Assembly (NCBI GenBank): GCA_963169175.1
Contig: CAUJFK010000308.1
Location: 1 to 14,090 of the forward strand
DNA: 14,090 nucleotides
Source of the DNA: Acidobacteriota bacterium
GTDB lineage: Bacteria; Acidobacteriota; Blastocatellia; Pyrinomonadales; Pyrinomonadaceae
Direction of reading: 5' to 3'
Of this stretch, positions 1 to 6,952 are shown piece by piece. The notes beneath the pieces were generated by a model, which had not been told where the DNA came from, searched no databases, and worked only from the letters and a program-made list of their open reading frames with translations. Made by a program: the position numbers and the translations under genes. Positions within the stretch are counted from its first letter, which is position 1. The number at the start of each line of letters is the position of its first letter.

Positions 1-37
1 CCGGTGCATGCTCAGAACTTTCTGCTGCTGTACTCAT
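1..37 (-). CDS. 5' end of an unidentified gene leaving the left edge
   Basis: On the minus strand an ATG at 37-35 opens a frame reading MSTAAESSEHAP before the window ends. It is preceded by GGAGA with about 6 bases of spacing, a good Shine-Dalgarno match. It follows the SDR gene in the same direction, so it may be the next gene of the symporter/SDR unit, although an inverted repeat lies between them. Twelve codons are too few to identify a product. Confidence 0.45.
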   Translation of the reverse strand, partial: MSTAAESSEHAP

Positions 38-60
38 AACTTTCTCCGATCTTTATCAAC

Positions 61-145
61 CACAGAGACACAGAGTTAAACAAGCAAATTTTTTCGATGA
101 TCTGTTTCTGTTCAATTTTCCTCTGCATCTCTCTGTGTCTCTGTG
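61..145. repeat. Inverted repeat with 15-bp perfect arms
   Basis: CACAGAGACACAGAG at 61-75 is the exact reverse complement of CTCTGTGTCTCTGTG at 131-145. The 55-base loop is AT-rich. The right arm continues into more CTCTG-type sequence up to about 155. The pair begins 17 bp beyond the stop codon of the SDR gene (stop at 163-165) and 24 bp before the ATG of the partial gene at the left edge. It could act as a transcription-attenuating hairpin between them or be an interspersed repeat. There is no U-tract typical of a classical intrinsic terminator. Confidence 0.8.
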
Positions 146-162
146 CCTCTGCGGTAAAAATG

Positions 163-948
163 TCATTCCGTTTTTGGCACTCCGCCGATCTGTGTCAGGA
201 GGCCGCCGTCGGCCGTCCATACGGCGCCGGTCACAAAGGACGAACTTTCATGCGCAAGAAACGCAACTACCTCAGCGATCTCACGCGGCTGAGCTATTCG
301 GCCCAGCGGATGCATTGCATTGCAGGCGTCATAGACCGATTGCGGATCAGCATCGAGCGATGCCGCCCACTTCAGCATCGGTGTATCGACCGTGCCCGGA
401 CAAAGGGCATTGGCCCTGATCCCGTCCTTTGCAAAATCCATTGCTATCGACCGCGTCAGGCCAATTAGCGCATGTTTGCTCACCGTGTAGGCCAAGACGT
501 TCTGCTGACTGGCCAGCGCCTGCACTGACGAGACATTTACTATCGTTCCGCCGCCCGATTGCCGGATGAACGGAATAACGGCCTTGGCAGCGTTCCACGC
601 TCCTCTCAGATTCACATTCAGTACCTCGTCCCATTGCGCATCATCGGTAGTGACGGCCGTGCCGTAGCGCTGAATGCCGGCGCTGACGACCAAGGAATCG
701 ACCGAGCCAAAGGCTGCCTGTGTCGTGTCAACGGCCGTCTTTACCTCGTCGAAGTTAGATACGTCCAAAGCATGAACTACGGCTTTCCCGCCATTGCTCT
801 CGATGCGTACGCCGACCTCGCGGGCCGCACTCTCGTCACGGTCAAGTATCGCAACCGTCGCCCCGCGCGCCGCTAGAAGCTCACAAACCGCCCGCCCGAT
901 GCCAAGCGCACCGCCAGTTACTACTACCGTTTTCCCATCAAATCTCAT
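163..948 (-). CDS. SDR-family NAD(P)-dependent oxidoreductase
   Basis: A 261-residue classical short-chain dehydrogenase/reductase, the normal length for the family. The Rossmann glycine motif TGGALGIG is at residues 11-18. Asp36 at the end of the second strand suggests NAD rather than NADP. The NVNL motif is near 111-114, the catalytic serine in NVSS at 138-141, and Tyr154 and Lys158 form the YxxxK pair. PGTVDTP is at 184-190. It should be a soluble cytoplasmic enzyme oxidising or reducing an alcohol/ketone. The ATG overlaps the stop of the upstream symporter by 4 bp (ATGA), indicating translational coupling, so its substrate is probably what the symporter imports. Sugar or sugar-acid dehydrogenases of this shape are common, but the exact substrate cannot be read from sequence alone. 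Confidence 0.93.
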   Translation of the reverse strand: MRFDGKTVVVTGGALGIGRAVCELLAARGATVAILDRDESAAREVGVRIESNGGKAVVHALDVSNFDEVKTAVDTTQAAFGSVDSLVVSAGIQRYGTAVTTDDAQWDEVLNVNLRGAWNAAKAVIPFIRQSGGGTIVNVSSVQALASQQNVLAYTVSKHALIGLTRSIAMDFAKDGIRANALCPGTVDTPMLKWAASLDADPQSVYDACNAMHPLGRIAQPREIAEVVAFLAHESSSFVTGAVWTADGGLLTQIGGVPKTE

Positions 949-2804
949 GCGGCTTCCATGACACCATCGGTGCCTAACTCATCCCTTTGTTCGGCAATAT
1001 TCTCCGCTTCCTCGGAGGGCGGTTCCGACGCCGGCGGCAGCGTCTTGTACCATGTAAAATAAAGAATGATCACCGAAACCAGCGTGGCGCCGATCAATGA
1101 AAACGCCACCGTCAGCCGGTTCAGTACCAGGTACAACATTGAAACGTACAGTGCCGTGATGCCGATCATGGCGATCAACGTATTGAACGCCTCGACGGTA
1201 AAGGGCAGCTTTTTCCTGAATGTCGGCTCGTCGGCGAGAACAGCTTCTCGCGCCGGCCGCCAAAATCCGGCGGGCTGGACCTTTTGATAAAAGACCTTTA
1301 GCGTGGCAATGTCCGTCGGCTCGGTCATCATGGAAACGATGATGGTGATAACGGTCGAAGCAATAGCGATAACCGGGAAGCCGATGTAGAGCGGCAGCGG
1401 ATTGTCGAGGTACATCGTGTCCACAAAAACTTGCCCCAGCGACAGCGCCATTCCGCCAAATACTCCGGCTGCGTAGCCTTGCCCGTTCAGCCGCCACCAA
1501 TACCACCGAAGCACGTTCGGCGGTAATATCCCGGCGGCCAAAGTACCAAAGATCCAAAGAAACGCCGTGTTTATCGACGATCCGAAGATCGAAATAATAA
1601 GGCCTGTCACGATCAGCAGGGCCGATGAAACGTAGCTGACCCGAACGAGCGTCTTATTGTCGGCGTTCGGATTGATGTAACGCTGATATATGTCCTTGAC
1701 CAAATAGGCCGCACCGCCGTTTACGGTCGAGCTAAAGGTTGCCAGAAACCCTGAAAGCAGCGCGGCGAGCATGAAACCGACAACGCCGACGGGCAGCATC
1801 GAACCTATGATCAGGGGCAAGGCCGTTTCCGGGTCGGCACGGAGCTGTGCGTCTAAAGCCGCATTCCCAATACCGATTATCGCCATCACCGCGATTGCCA
1901 TCGCGAACGGCCAGCGAACTGTGTGGATCAATCCCCACAATGCACCGAGTTTCGCCGCATCCCGCTCATCCTTCGCCGCAAGGAACCGCTGAAAATCGTA
2001 AAGCTGTTCGGGCCCGCTCAAACAAAGGAGCAGGCCTTTTGCTACCCAAACCGCAACCAGCGCGCCGAACAATGAATAGTCGGTCCCGCCGGCCACCAAT
2101 CCCTGAAACGCCTCAGGCCGCCACGAAGGCATGATTTCGCCCCAACTGGCCGGAACCTTGGCGGCGAACTGGGCGGCGTCAAAGTGCATGAAGCCGATAA
2201 CGGCAAACGCGATCGCGCCGGCGCTTAGAACGATGGTCTGTACGATCTCAACCCGCACAATCCCGTGAAAGCCGCCGATAACGACATAAATGCCCGTGAC
2301 ACCAAGGATCAAAAACGCACAAACATTCGGCGAAAACGGCAGAAAGATCGAGCCGAATTTGCCCATGCCGATAGCGCCGTAGCCGAGCAGGGCCGTGATG
2401 GTCAAAATTGCGAACAGCGTGTATGAGAATCTGGCAATGTCGCCGGCTTTACCTGTGCCGAATCGTGTCTTCATCCACTCGGCGCCGGTCATTGCATCCG
2501 AACGGCGGATCCATTTGCCCATGTACGCCAGATAGAACGCGGTGATCGGAAATCCCCAAAGCATGTGTACCCACATACCTTTCAAACCAAGGGCGATGAA
2601 GGTTGAAACGATCCACATCGTTCCCGTAATGTCGAAATAGCTTGACGAGCCGGACATCGCCAACGCCCACCACGGCAGTTGGCGGCCGCCGAGGAAGTAA
2701 GACGACATGCCTTTGGCCGCCTTTCGCTTCATCGCGAAACCGATGCTCATGATCGCCGCCAGATAAAGAACGACGATCACCATGTCGACAACGGATAGCT
2801 GCAT
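945..2804 (-). CDS. Sodium:solute symporter (SSS family)
   Basis: A 619-residue multi-pass inner-membrane protein of the SSS (SLC5-like, LeuT-fold) family. It begins with a membrane segment (about residues 5-25), then the characteristic SSYFLGGRQLPWWALAMS region and a GSSSYFDITG stretch. Later comes GFLATFSSTVNGGAAYLVKDIY, which matches the conserved TM8 region holding the second sodium site in this family. More than ten hydrophobic segments are visible and the C-terminal tail is acidic (EPPSEEAENIAEQ). The ATG at 2804 has AAAGG about 8 bases upstream. The gene lies 229 bp downstream of a ROK regulator and overlaps an SDR gene by 4 bp, so it probably imports a sugar or sugar derivative that the SDR oxidises. 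The substrate is inferred; family members also carry amino acids, vitamins or carboxylates. Confidence 0.93.
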   Translation of the reverse strand: MQLSVVDMVIVVLYLAAIMSIGFAMKRKAAKGMSSYFLGGRQLPWWALAMSGSSSYFDITGTMWIVSTFIALGLKGMWVHMLWGFPITAFYLAYMGKWIRRSDAMTGAEWMKTRFGTGKAGDIARFSYTLFAILTITALLGYGAIGMGKFGSIFLPFSPNVCAFLILGVTGIYVVIGGFHGIVRVEIVQTIVLSAGAIAFAVIGFMHFDAAQFAAKVPASWGEIMPSWRPEAFQGLVAGGTDYSLFGALVAVWVAKGLLLCLSGPEQLYDFQRFLAAKDERDAAKLGALWGLIHTVRWPFAMAIAVMAIIGIGNAALDAQLRADPETALPLIIGSMLPVGVVGFMLAALLSGFLATFSSTVNGGAAYLVKDIYQRYINPNADNKTLVRVSYVSSALLIVTGLIISIFGSSINTAFLWIFGTLAAGILPPNVLRWYWWRLNGQGYAAGVFGGMALSLGQVFVDTMYLDNPLPLYIGFPVIAIASTVITIIVSMMTEPTDIATLKVFYQKVQPAGFWRPAREAVLADEPTFRKKLPFTVEAFNTLIAMIGITALYVSMLYLVLNRLTVAFSLIGATLVSVIILYFTWYKTLPPASEPPSEEAENIAEQRDELGTDGVMEAA

Positions 2805-2869
2805 AAGTTAGACCTTTGTTTTTAGTATTGCGTAAGGACTGTGAAAGAAAGCTCAGCCCAAATACGCTT

Positions 2870-2888
2870 TACGGTACAATTTACTGTA
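2870..2888. promoter_or_regulatory. Candidate operator, TAC-GTA dyad upstream of the symporter
   Basis: TACGGTACAATTTACTGTA is a near-palindrome: two TACnGTA half-sites separated by 5 bases. It lies about 66-84 bp upstream of the symporter ATG, in the gap below the ROK gene. Position and symmetry suit a regulator-binding site. Which protein binds it is inference. Confidence 0.35.
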
Positions 2889-2920
2889 TTTCCAGTGCTT
2901 TTTGGCCTAAACGAGATTCT

Positions 2921-2940
2921 AGCCAAACTTTGTTTTGGCT
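2921..2940. promoter_or_regulatory. Candidate operator, AGCCAAA inverted repeat
   Basis: AGCCAAA-CTTTGT-TTTGGCT is a perfect 7-bp inverted repeat with a 6-base spacer in the ROK-to-symporter gap, about 117-136 bp upstream of the symporter ATG. No U-tract follows on the minus strand, so an operator seems more likely than a terminator for the ROK gene. It is unproven. Confidence 0.35.
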
Positions 2941-3033
2941 GTTGATTAAGTAGTAGTATCATCGACATGGTACTTTGTCAACCCTTTTTTGGATGTATCG
3001 GGAAAATTTGCGGATGTAGAACAACGAATCGAG

Positions 3034-4215
3034 TTAAAAGAAATGCTGAAGGGCAACAGGTATCGCGCCGAAGAGGCTTGGCCGTTGAACGCTTCCGGGG
3101 CGAATGTCGATCCGGGCAACTTCGGGGACGATGTAGCGGCTCTTTACCTTTTCGGTGATGATGGGACCGATCAGGTTCCACGCGGTCGCGATGTCACCAC
3201 CGACGACGACAGTTTCGGGGCTAAGGCCGTGGGCGAGGCTGGCGATGCCTTCGCCAAGATACTCAGCCGTCGCCGTAAGTGCTGCCAGGGCCTTCTCGTC
3301 CCCCTTGTTCGCCTTGGTGATGATCTCTGAAATAGAGGTCGTCATCGAGCCGTTCTTGTTGCTCATTAGCCGATGGTAGCGGGCAATGGTGGCACTTTCT
3401 GACGCAAGTGTTTCCCAGCATCCTTTCCGGCCGCAGGAACATAGTTCGCCGTTGCGCTCCAAACACATATGCCCAAAGCCGCCCATCCCGATCCGTGAAC
3501 CGACGTGAAGTTCGCCATTGATGATCAGGCCGGTGCCGAGCCCGTCAACGACAAGTATGTAAAGCAGCGTTTTCACCCTTATCTCTTCAAGCGGGCCGTA
3601 CCAAAGCTCAGAGAACGCGGCGGCATTTGCGTCATTTTCGACAAAAACGGGCAGTTTAAGTTTGCTCTCAAGGATCGCCTTTACGGGCAGGTCGCTCCAG
3701 CCAAGATTTGGCGAGACGGCCACTTCGCCTGTCTCCCGTTTAATAAGACCCGGAACGCTGACCCCGATTCCGGCAAACTTGAACCGCGAATAATGCTTCT
3801 TGATCGTCGTCTCGATCTCGTCGGCCAGATGTTCGAGAAACTCCCTCGGATCACCTTTGGTAACCGTCGCCTTCTGGCCCAAAATACGCCCGTTGAAATC
3901 GCTGACCGCATAAACTGTCTCACGTACGCCAAGATCTATCGCCAATACATAGGCGTTATCGCCGTTTATATACAGGTAGGTCGGCTTGCGCCCGCCGCTC
4001 GATGGCCCCTCTGCCCCCTCATAGATCACACCCTTTTTTATCAGGCGATTGACGATGGTCGAAATAGTGCCGGGCCGAAGGCCGGTAACGCTTGCGATCT
4101 TAGCCCGTGATATGGGTTGGCGTTCGCGGATCAGGTGCAGGAGAACGGTTTGGTTGATATTGCGGATATGGTTTATATCCACGATCTTCAGCCCGCCCGT
4201 GTCTGTTCGTTTCAT
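3034..4215 (-). CDS. ROK-family transcriptional regulator
   Basis: 393 residues, the typical size of NagC/Mlc/XylR-type ROK repressors. An N-terminal winged helix-turn-helix spans about residues 15-65 (SRAKIASVTGL then GTISTIVNRL). A ROK sugar-kinase-like domain follows, with DLG at 94-96, ENDANAAA at 183-190 (Asp185 at the catalytic position) and the zinc site His249, Cys259, Cys261, Cys266 followed by Glu268. The usual Glu of the ExGH sugar-binding motif appears to be Gly here (GGFGHM at 245-250). It lies upstream of and co-oriented with the symporter and SDR genes, so local control of that unit is likely, and galE is divergent. No clear Shine-Dalgarno precedes the ATG. TATTAG lies just upstream, with TTGCGG 18 bases before it, so the mRNA could be nearly leaderless. 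Confidence 0.92.
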   Translation of the reverse strand: MKRTDTGGLKIVDINHIRNINQTVLLHLIRERQPISRAKIASVTGLRPGTISTIVNRLIKKGVIYEGAEGPSSGGRKPTYLYINGDNAYVLAIDLGVRETVYAVSDFNGRILGQKATVTKGDPREFLEHLADEIETTIKKHYSRFKFAGIGVSVPGLIKRETGEVAVSPNLGWSDLPVKAILESKLKLPVFVENDANAAAFSELWYGPLEEIRVKTLLYILVVDGLGTGLIINGELHVGSRIGMGGFGHMCLERNGELCSCGRKGCWETLASESATIARYHRLMSNKNGSMTTSISEIITKANKGDEKALAALTATAEYLGEGIASLAHGLSPETVVVGGDIATAWNLIGPIITEKVKSRYIVPEVARIDIRPGSVQRPSLFGAIPVALQHFF

Positions 4216-4307
4216 CGTTATTACTAATACACCAGCCTTACCGTCCGCCGCAACATATTGCGACGATACAAGTTTCTACATGCAAAGCGCATGCCGTTGT
4301 GCGGGTC

Positions 4308-4316
4308 TGATATAAT
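4308..4316 (+). promoter_or_regulatory. Extended -10 promoter of galE
   Basis: TGATATAAT contains a consensus TATAAT at 4311-4316 preceded by TGn, the extended -10 form. It lies 36 bp before the galE ATG, leaving a leader of about 30 bases. No good -35 hexamer is visible at 16-18 bp, which fits an extended -10 promoter. Confidence 0.6.
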
Positions 4317-4352
4317 CCGAACCTAACAAAGAAAAACACGGGGGCAATTTTG

Positions 4353-5345
4353 ATGGCGACATTAGTAACAGGCGGGGCCGGCTACATTGGCAGCGTGGTT
4401 GTGGACGATCTGATCGACACTGGCAGCGAGGTTGTCGTTTTGGACGATCTTTCACGCGGCCATCGGCACGCAGTGAACGAAAGAGCAACATTTTACGAAG
4501 GCGGCATGGGCGACCGTGAACTGGTCCGGCGTATTTGCGACGAGAAAGGCGTAGAGGCGGCCATGCATTTTTCTGCCTATACCTATGTCGGCGAATCCGT
4601 TGAAAAACCGAGCATCTATTATCAGAACAACACGGTCGCGACCCTAAACCTGCTGGATGAACTTATTGCCAATAATGTAAAGAAATTCGTATTTTCTTCC
4701 ACCGCGGCGACTTACGGTGAGCCGCAACAGATACCGATACCGGAAGATCATCCGCAAAACCCAGAAAACCCGTATGGCTGGTCAAAATTGTTCGTCGAAC
4801 GGATATTGAAGGACTTCGACCACGCTTATGGGCTTAAGTTTGTTGCCCTGCGCTACTTCAACGCCTGCGGTGCGACCGCTCTCCGCACGGAAAATCACGA
4901 CCCCGAAACACATCTGATCCCGCTCGTCCTTGACACGGCGGCGGGCCGACGGTCGCATATAGCGGTCTTCGGCAGCGATTATCCGACACCCGACGGAACC
5001 GCGATCCGCGATTACATTCATGTATCGGACCTGAGCCGGGCGCATCTACTAGCTGCAGGCCACCTAACAAACGGCGGCGAGTCAGAATGCATCAATCTCG
5101 GCAACGGCCAGGGTTTTTCAGTACTTGAAGTGATCGAGGCCGCAAGGCAGGTGACCTGCCGCGAAATACCTGTCGTAATGGAAGGTCGGCGGGCAGGTGA
5201 CCCATCCCGCCTCGTTGGTGACTCAGCCAAAGCCCGCAAAGTGCTCGGCTGGGACCCGCAGATGACATCGCTTGAGCAGATAATCAGCTCAGCCTGGCGG
5301 TGGTATGAAAAAGATCCAAGAGAACGGTCCGCAGGATCGGGTTAG
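4353..5345 (+). CDS. galE: UDP-glucose 4-epimerase
   Basis: 330 residues, the standard GalE length; it interconverts UDP-glucose and UDP-galactose in the cytoplasm. The NAD-binding motif TGGAGYIGS is at residues 6-14 and DDLSRGH at 31-37. The catalytic S/T region SSTAATYG is at 115-122, with Tyr141 and Lys145 in the YGWSK motif. RYFNACGA is at 167-174 and the GalE signature YPTPDGTAIRDYIHV at 210-224. I chose the ATG at 4353 over a TTG one codon earlier because it has a GGGGG ribosome-binding sequence 8 bases upstream. The gene is divergent from the ROK regulator and convergent with mqnC. Its product could feed surface polysaccharide synthesis or galactose use; other UDP-sugar epimerases of the family are possible but less likely given these motifs. 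Confidence 0.94.
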   Translation: MATLVTGGAGYIGSVVVDDLIDTGSEVVVLDDLSRGHRHAVNERATFYEGGMGDRELVRRICDEKGVEAAMHFSAYTYVGESVEKPSIYYQNNTVATLNLLDELIANNVKKFVFSSTAATYGEPQQIPIPEDHPQNPENPYGWSKLFVERILKDFDHAYGLKFVALRYFNACGATALRTENHDPETHLIPLVLDTAAGRRSHIAVFGSDYPTPDGTAIRDYIHVSDLSRAHLLAAGHLTNGGESECINLGNGQGFSVLEVIEAARQVTCREIPVVMEGRRAGDPSRLVGDSAKARKVLGWDPQMTSLEQIISSAWRWYEKDPRERSAGSG

Positions 5346-5474
5346 ATAGTTACATAGACCCAAAGGGTGCAGACTTAAAAAAAATAGCTGCTTCCCATGA
5401 TGGTATGTTGTGCTGACAGAACCGAGGGTATCTAAAAAGTCTAGAAGTCTGAGGCAACAAGGCAATTTTGCACA

Positions 5475-5542
5475 CGGATCAGGCGGATCGAGCGGATATT
5501 CATGGATCTATCCGTCCTAATCCGCCCGATCCGCCGAATCCG
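5475..5542. repeat. REP-like long inverted repeat between convergent galE and mqnC
   Basis: The arms 5475-5497 and 5520-5542 are 23 bp each and match in 20 positions when one is reverse complemented. Both are built from GGCGGATC/GATCCGCC-type units. The 22-base loop holds a smaller palindrome, GGATCTATCC at 5504-5513. It sits in the 282-bp gap between convergent galE and mqnC, where a hairpin could block read-through from both sides. The rest of the gap holds only A- and T-runs and no ORF. Confidence 0.75.
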
Positions 5543-5627
5543 CGTTCAAATTGTCTCTATTACGGTGTCGGGTCTCGACTAAAGTTTTCAGACATCCTCA
5601 TTTTTTTTATACTTTGATCCGTCGAGT

Positions 5628-6875
5628 TCAATCTGCAAACGCAACGCTCAACTTCGTAAGCGGCATCGACTTCTTAACATCAATATCATCGACACCATTG
5701 CGGTTGATGTTTTTGTAGAGAATGTCGCGTTGTTGGGGTTTGTAGCCGGCTTCGCGGATTTGGTATCTTAGGTCGCGTTCGTTGGCTTGGTTGTCGGCGC
5801 CGGCGGCGGAGACTACGTTTTCTTCGATCATGATGGAGCCCATGTCGTCGGCGCCGAAGCGGAGTGCGGTTTGGCCGAGTTTCAGGCCTTGGGTGAGCCA
5901 GGATGCCTGGATGTGCTGGATATTATCGAGAAAAAGGCGAGAGACCGCGAGCATTTTTAAGTAATCGATGCCGGTTGGTTCGATGGTGATCTTGCGGCCG
6001 AGGGCTGTGTTTTCGCGTTGGAATGTCCACGGGATGAAGGCTGTAAATCTTCCGCCGGAAACATTCGCAACGTCATCGGGCACACTCCCTGCGGCCCGCG
6101 CTTCTGCCTGGGCGACCGGCACACTCCCTGCGGCCCGCGTTTCTGCCAGGGCGAGCGATTCGTCCTGTACCTGACGGACACGTTCGAGATGGCGGACGCG
6201 GTGTTCGATGCGGTCGCCGATGCCGAACATCATCGTCGCGGTCGAGATCATTCCGACTTTGTGGACGGCACGCATTACGTCGAGCCATTCCTGCGTTGTG
6301 CATTTTGTCGAAACGCGTTTGCGAACCTCGTCGTCAAGTATCTCGCCGCCGCCGCCCGGCATCGAGTTTAGGCCTGCGTCCTTTAGACGCTGCATTATCG
6401 TCACGTAATCCAGCTTCGATATAAGTGAGATGTTGTGAATCTCCGGCGGCGAAAAGCAATGTAATTGAAACTTTGGATATTTTGCGTGCAGTGTCGAGAG
6501 CAGATCCTCGTACCATTCAATATTAAAATCCGGATGTAAGCCACCCTGCATCAACACGCCTGTGCCGCCGAGAGCAAGTGTTTCATCTATGCGCGAGCAA
6601 ATTTCGTCAATCGAATGCACATAAGTATCCGGTTTTCCGGGTCGCCGGTAGAACGCACAGAAAGTGCAGACGACGTTGCAGACGTTTGTGTAATTGATGT
6701 TCCGGTCGATTATGTACGTGACCACATCGCCCGGGTTTTTTCGCTGGCGGATCTCATCGGCGGCAAGACCGATGCGGACAAAATCGTGTGATTCGAGCAA
6801 CGAGGTACAGTCTTCGACGGTCAAGCGTTCGCCGTCCAGAGCTTTGTCCAAAATGGGCTGGATATTACTGGGCAT
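5628..6875 (-). CDS. mqnC: Cyclic dehypoxanthinyl futalosine synthase (MqnC), with repeat insertion
   Basis: A radical-SAM enzyme of the futalosine menaquinone pathway that cyclises dehypoxanthinyl futalosine. The [4Fe-4S]-binding CxxxCxxC is Cys66, Cys70, Cys73 (CNVVCTFCAFYR). Other family signatures are LMQGGLHPD near 108-116, HCFSPPEI near 139-146, PGGGGE at 173-178 and TAFIPWTFQRENT near 278-290. Length is 415 residues against roughly 360-385 usual. The excess is an insertion at about residues 240-272 containing AETRAAGSVP and AEARAAGSVP 13 residues apart, between VQDE and GRFTAFIPW, which normally almost adjoin. The frame stays open and all motifs survive, so the enzyme is probably functional. 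No Shine-Dalgarno precedes the ATG. mqnA lies upstream on the same strand, but with about 690 bp between them mqnC probably has its own promoter. Confidence 0.95.
   Translation of the reverse strand: MPSNIQPILDKALDGERLTVEDCTSLLESHDFVRIGLAADEIRQRKNPGDVVTYIIDRNINYTNVCNVVCTFCAFYRRPGKPDTYVHSIDEICSRIDETLALGGTGVLMQGGLHPDFNIEWYEDLLSTLHAKYPKFQLHCFSPPEIHNISLISKLDYVTIMQRLKDAGLNSMPGGGGEILDDEVRKRVSTKCTTQEWLDVMRAVHKVGMISTATMMFGIGDRIEHRVRHLERVRQVQDESLALAETRAAGSVPVAQAEARAAGSVPDDVANVSGGRFTAFIPWTFQRENTALGRKITIEPTGIDYLKMLAVSRLFLDNIQHIQASWLTQGLKLGQTALRFGADDMGSIMIEENVVSAAGADNQANERDLRYQIREAGYKPQQRDILYKNINRNGVDDIDVKKSMPLTKLSVAFAD
6079..6154. repeat. Two tandem 39-bp units inside mqnC
   Basis: Units 6079-6115 and 6118-6154 are 37 bp each, differ at only two positions, and repeat with a 39-bp period (13 codons), so the mqnC frame is kept. 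The common core reads CACACTCCCTGCGGCCCGCG on the plus strand. They form most of the extra segment in MqnC (about 6060-6158). The near-identity of the copies suggests recent duplication or insertion of a repeat element into a coding sequence. Confidence 0.9.
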
Positions 6876-6884
6876 TTCAATATA

Positions 6885-6893
6885 ATTCTATCA
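6885..6893 (-). promoter_or_regulatory. Possible extended -10 of mqnC
   Basis: On the minus strand TGATAGAAT (TGn plus TAGAAT, five of six to consensus) ends 9 bases before the mqnC ATG. With no Shine-Dalgarno present, this suggests an almost leaderless transcript. There is no clear -35. This is tentative. Confidence 0.35.
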
Positions 6894-6908
6894 GAAAACG
6901 GCCGCGAA

Positions 6909-6947
6909 CCTACGCGTAAGGGCGCAATGCAGAAGGCTGCGCGTAGG
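6909..6947. repeat. 8-bp inverted repeat upstream of mqnC
   Basis: CCTACGCG at 6909-6916 pairs perfectly with CGCGTAGG at 6940-6947 across a 23-base loop. It lies just upstream of the putative mqnC promoter, so it could be an operator or part of the neighbouring repeat cluster. Confidence 0.5.
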
Positions 6948-6952
6948 AGGCG

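Noticed and set aside
3505..4110. 201-codon plus-strand frame opposite the ROK gene
   Set aside because: It is entirely antisense to a well-supported ROK coding region whose motifs are intact; a typical shadow frame.
5346..5400. Intrinsic terminator after galE from ACCCAAAGGGT and the following A-run
   Set aside because: The stem is only 4 bp and the run is A, not T, on the galE strand.
6079..6154. Tandem repeats as a possible CRISPR fragment
   Set aside because: Only two copies, with a 2-base gap instead of a spacer, and in frame inside mqnC.
6060..6160. Frameshift or assembly error in mqnC
   Set aside because: The frame is continuous through the insertion and the conserved blocks on both sides are in the same frame. 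A tandem duplication could still be an assembly artefact, but nothing in the sequence points to it.
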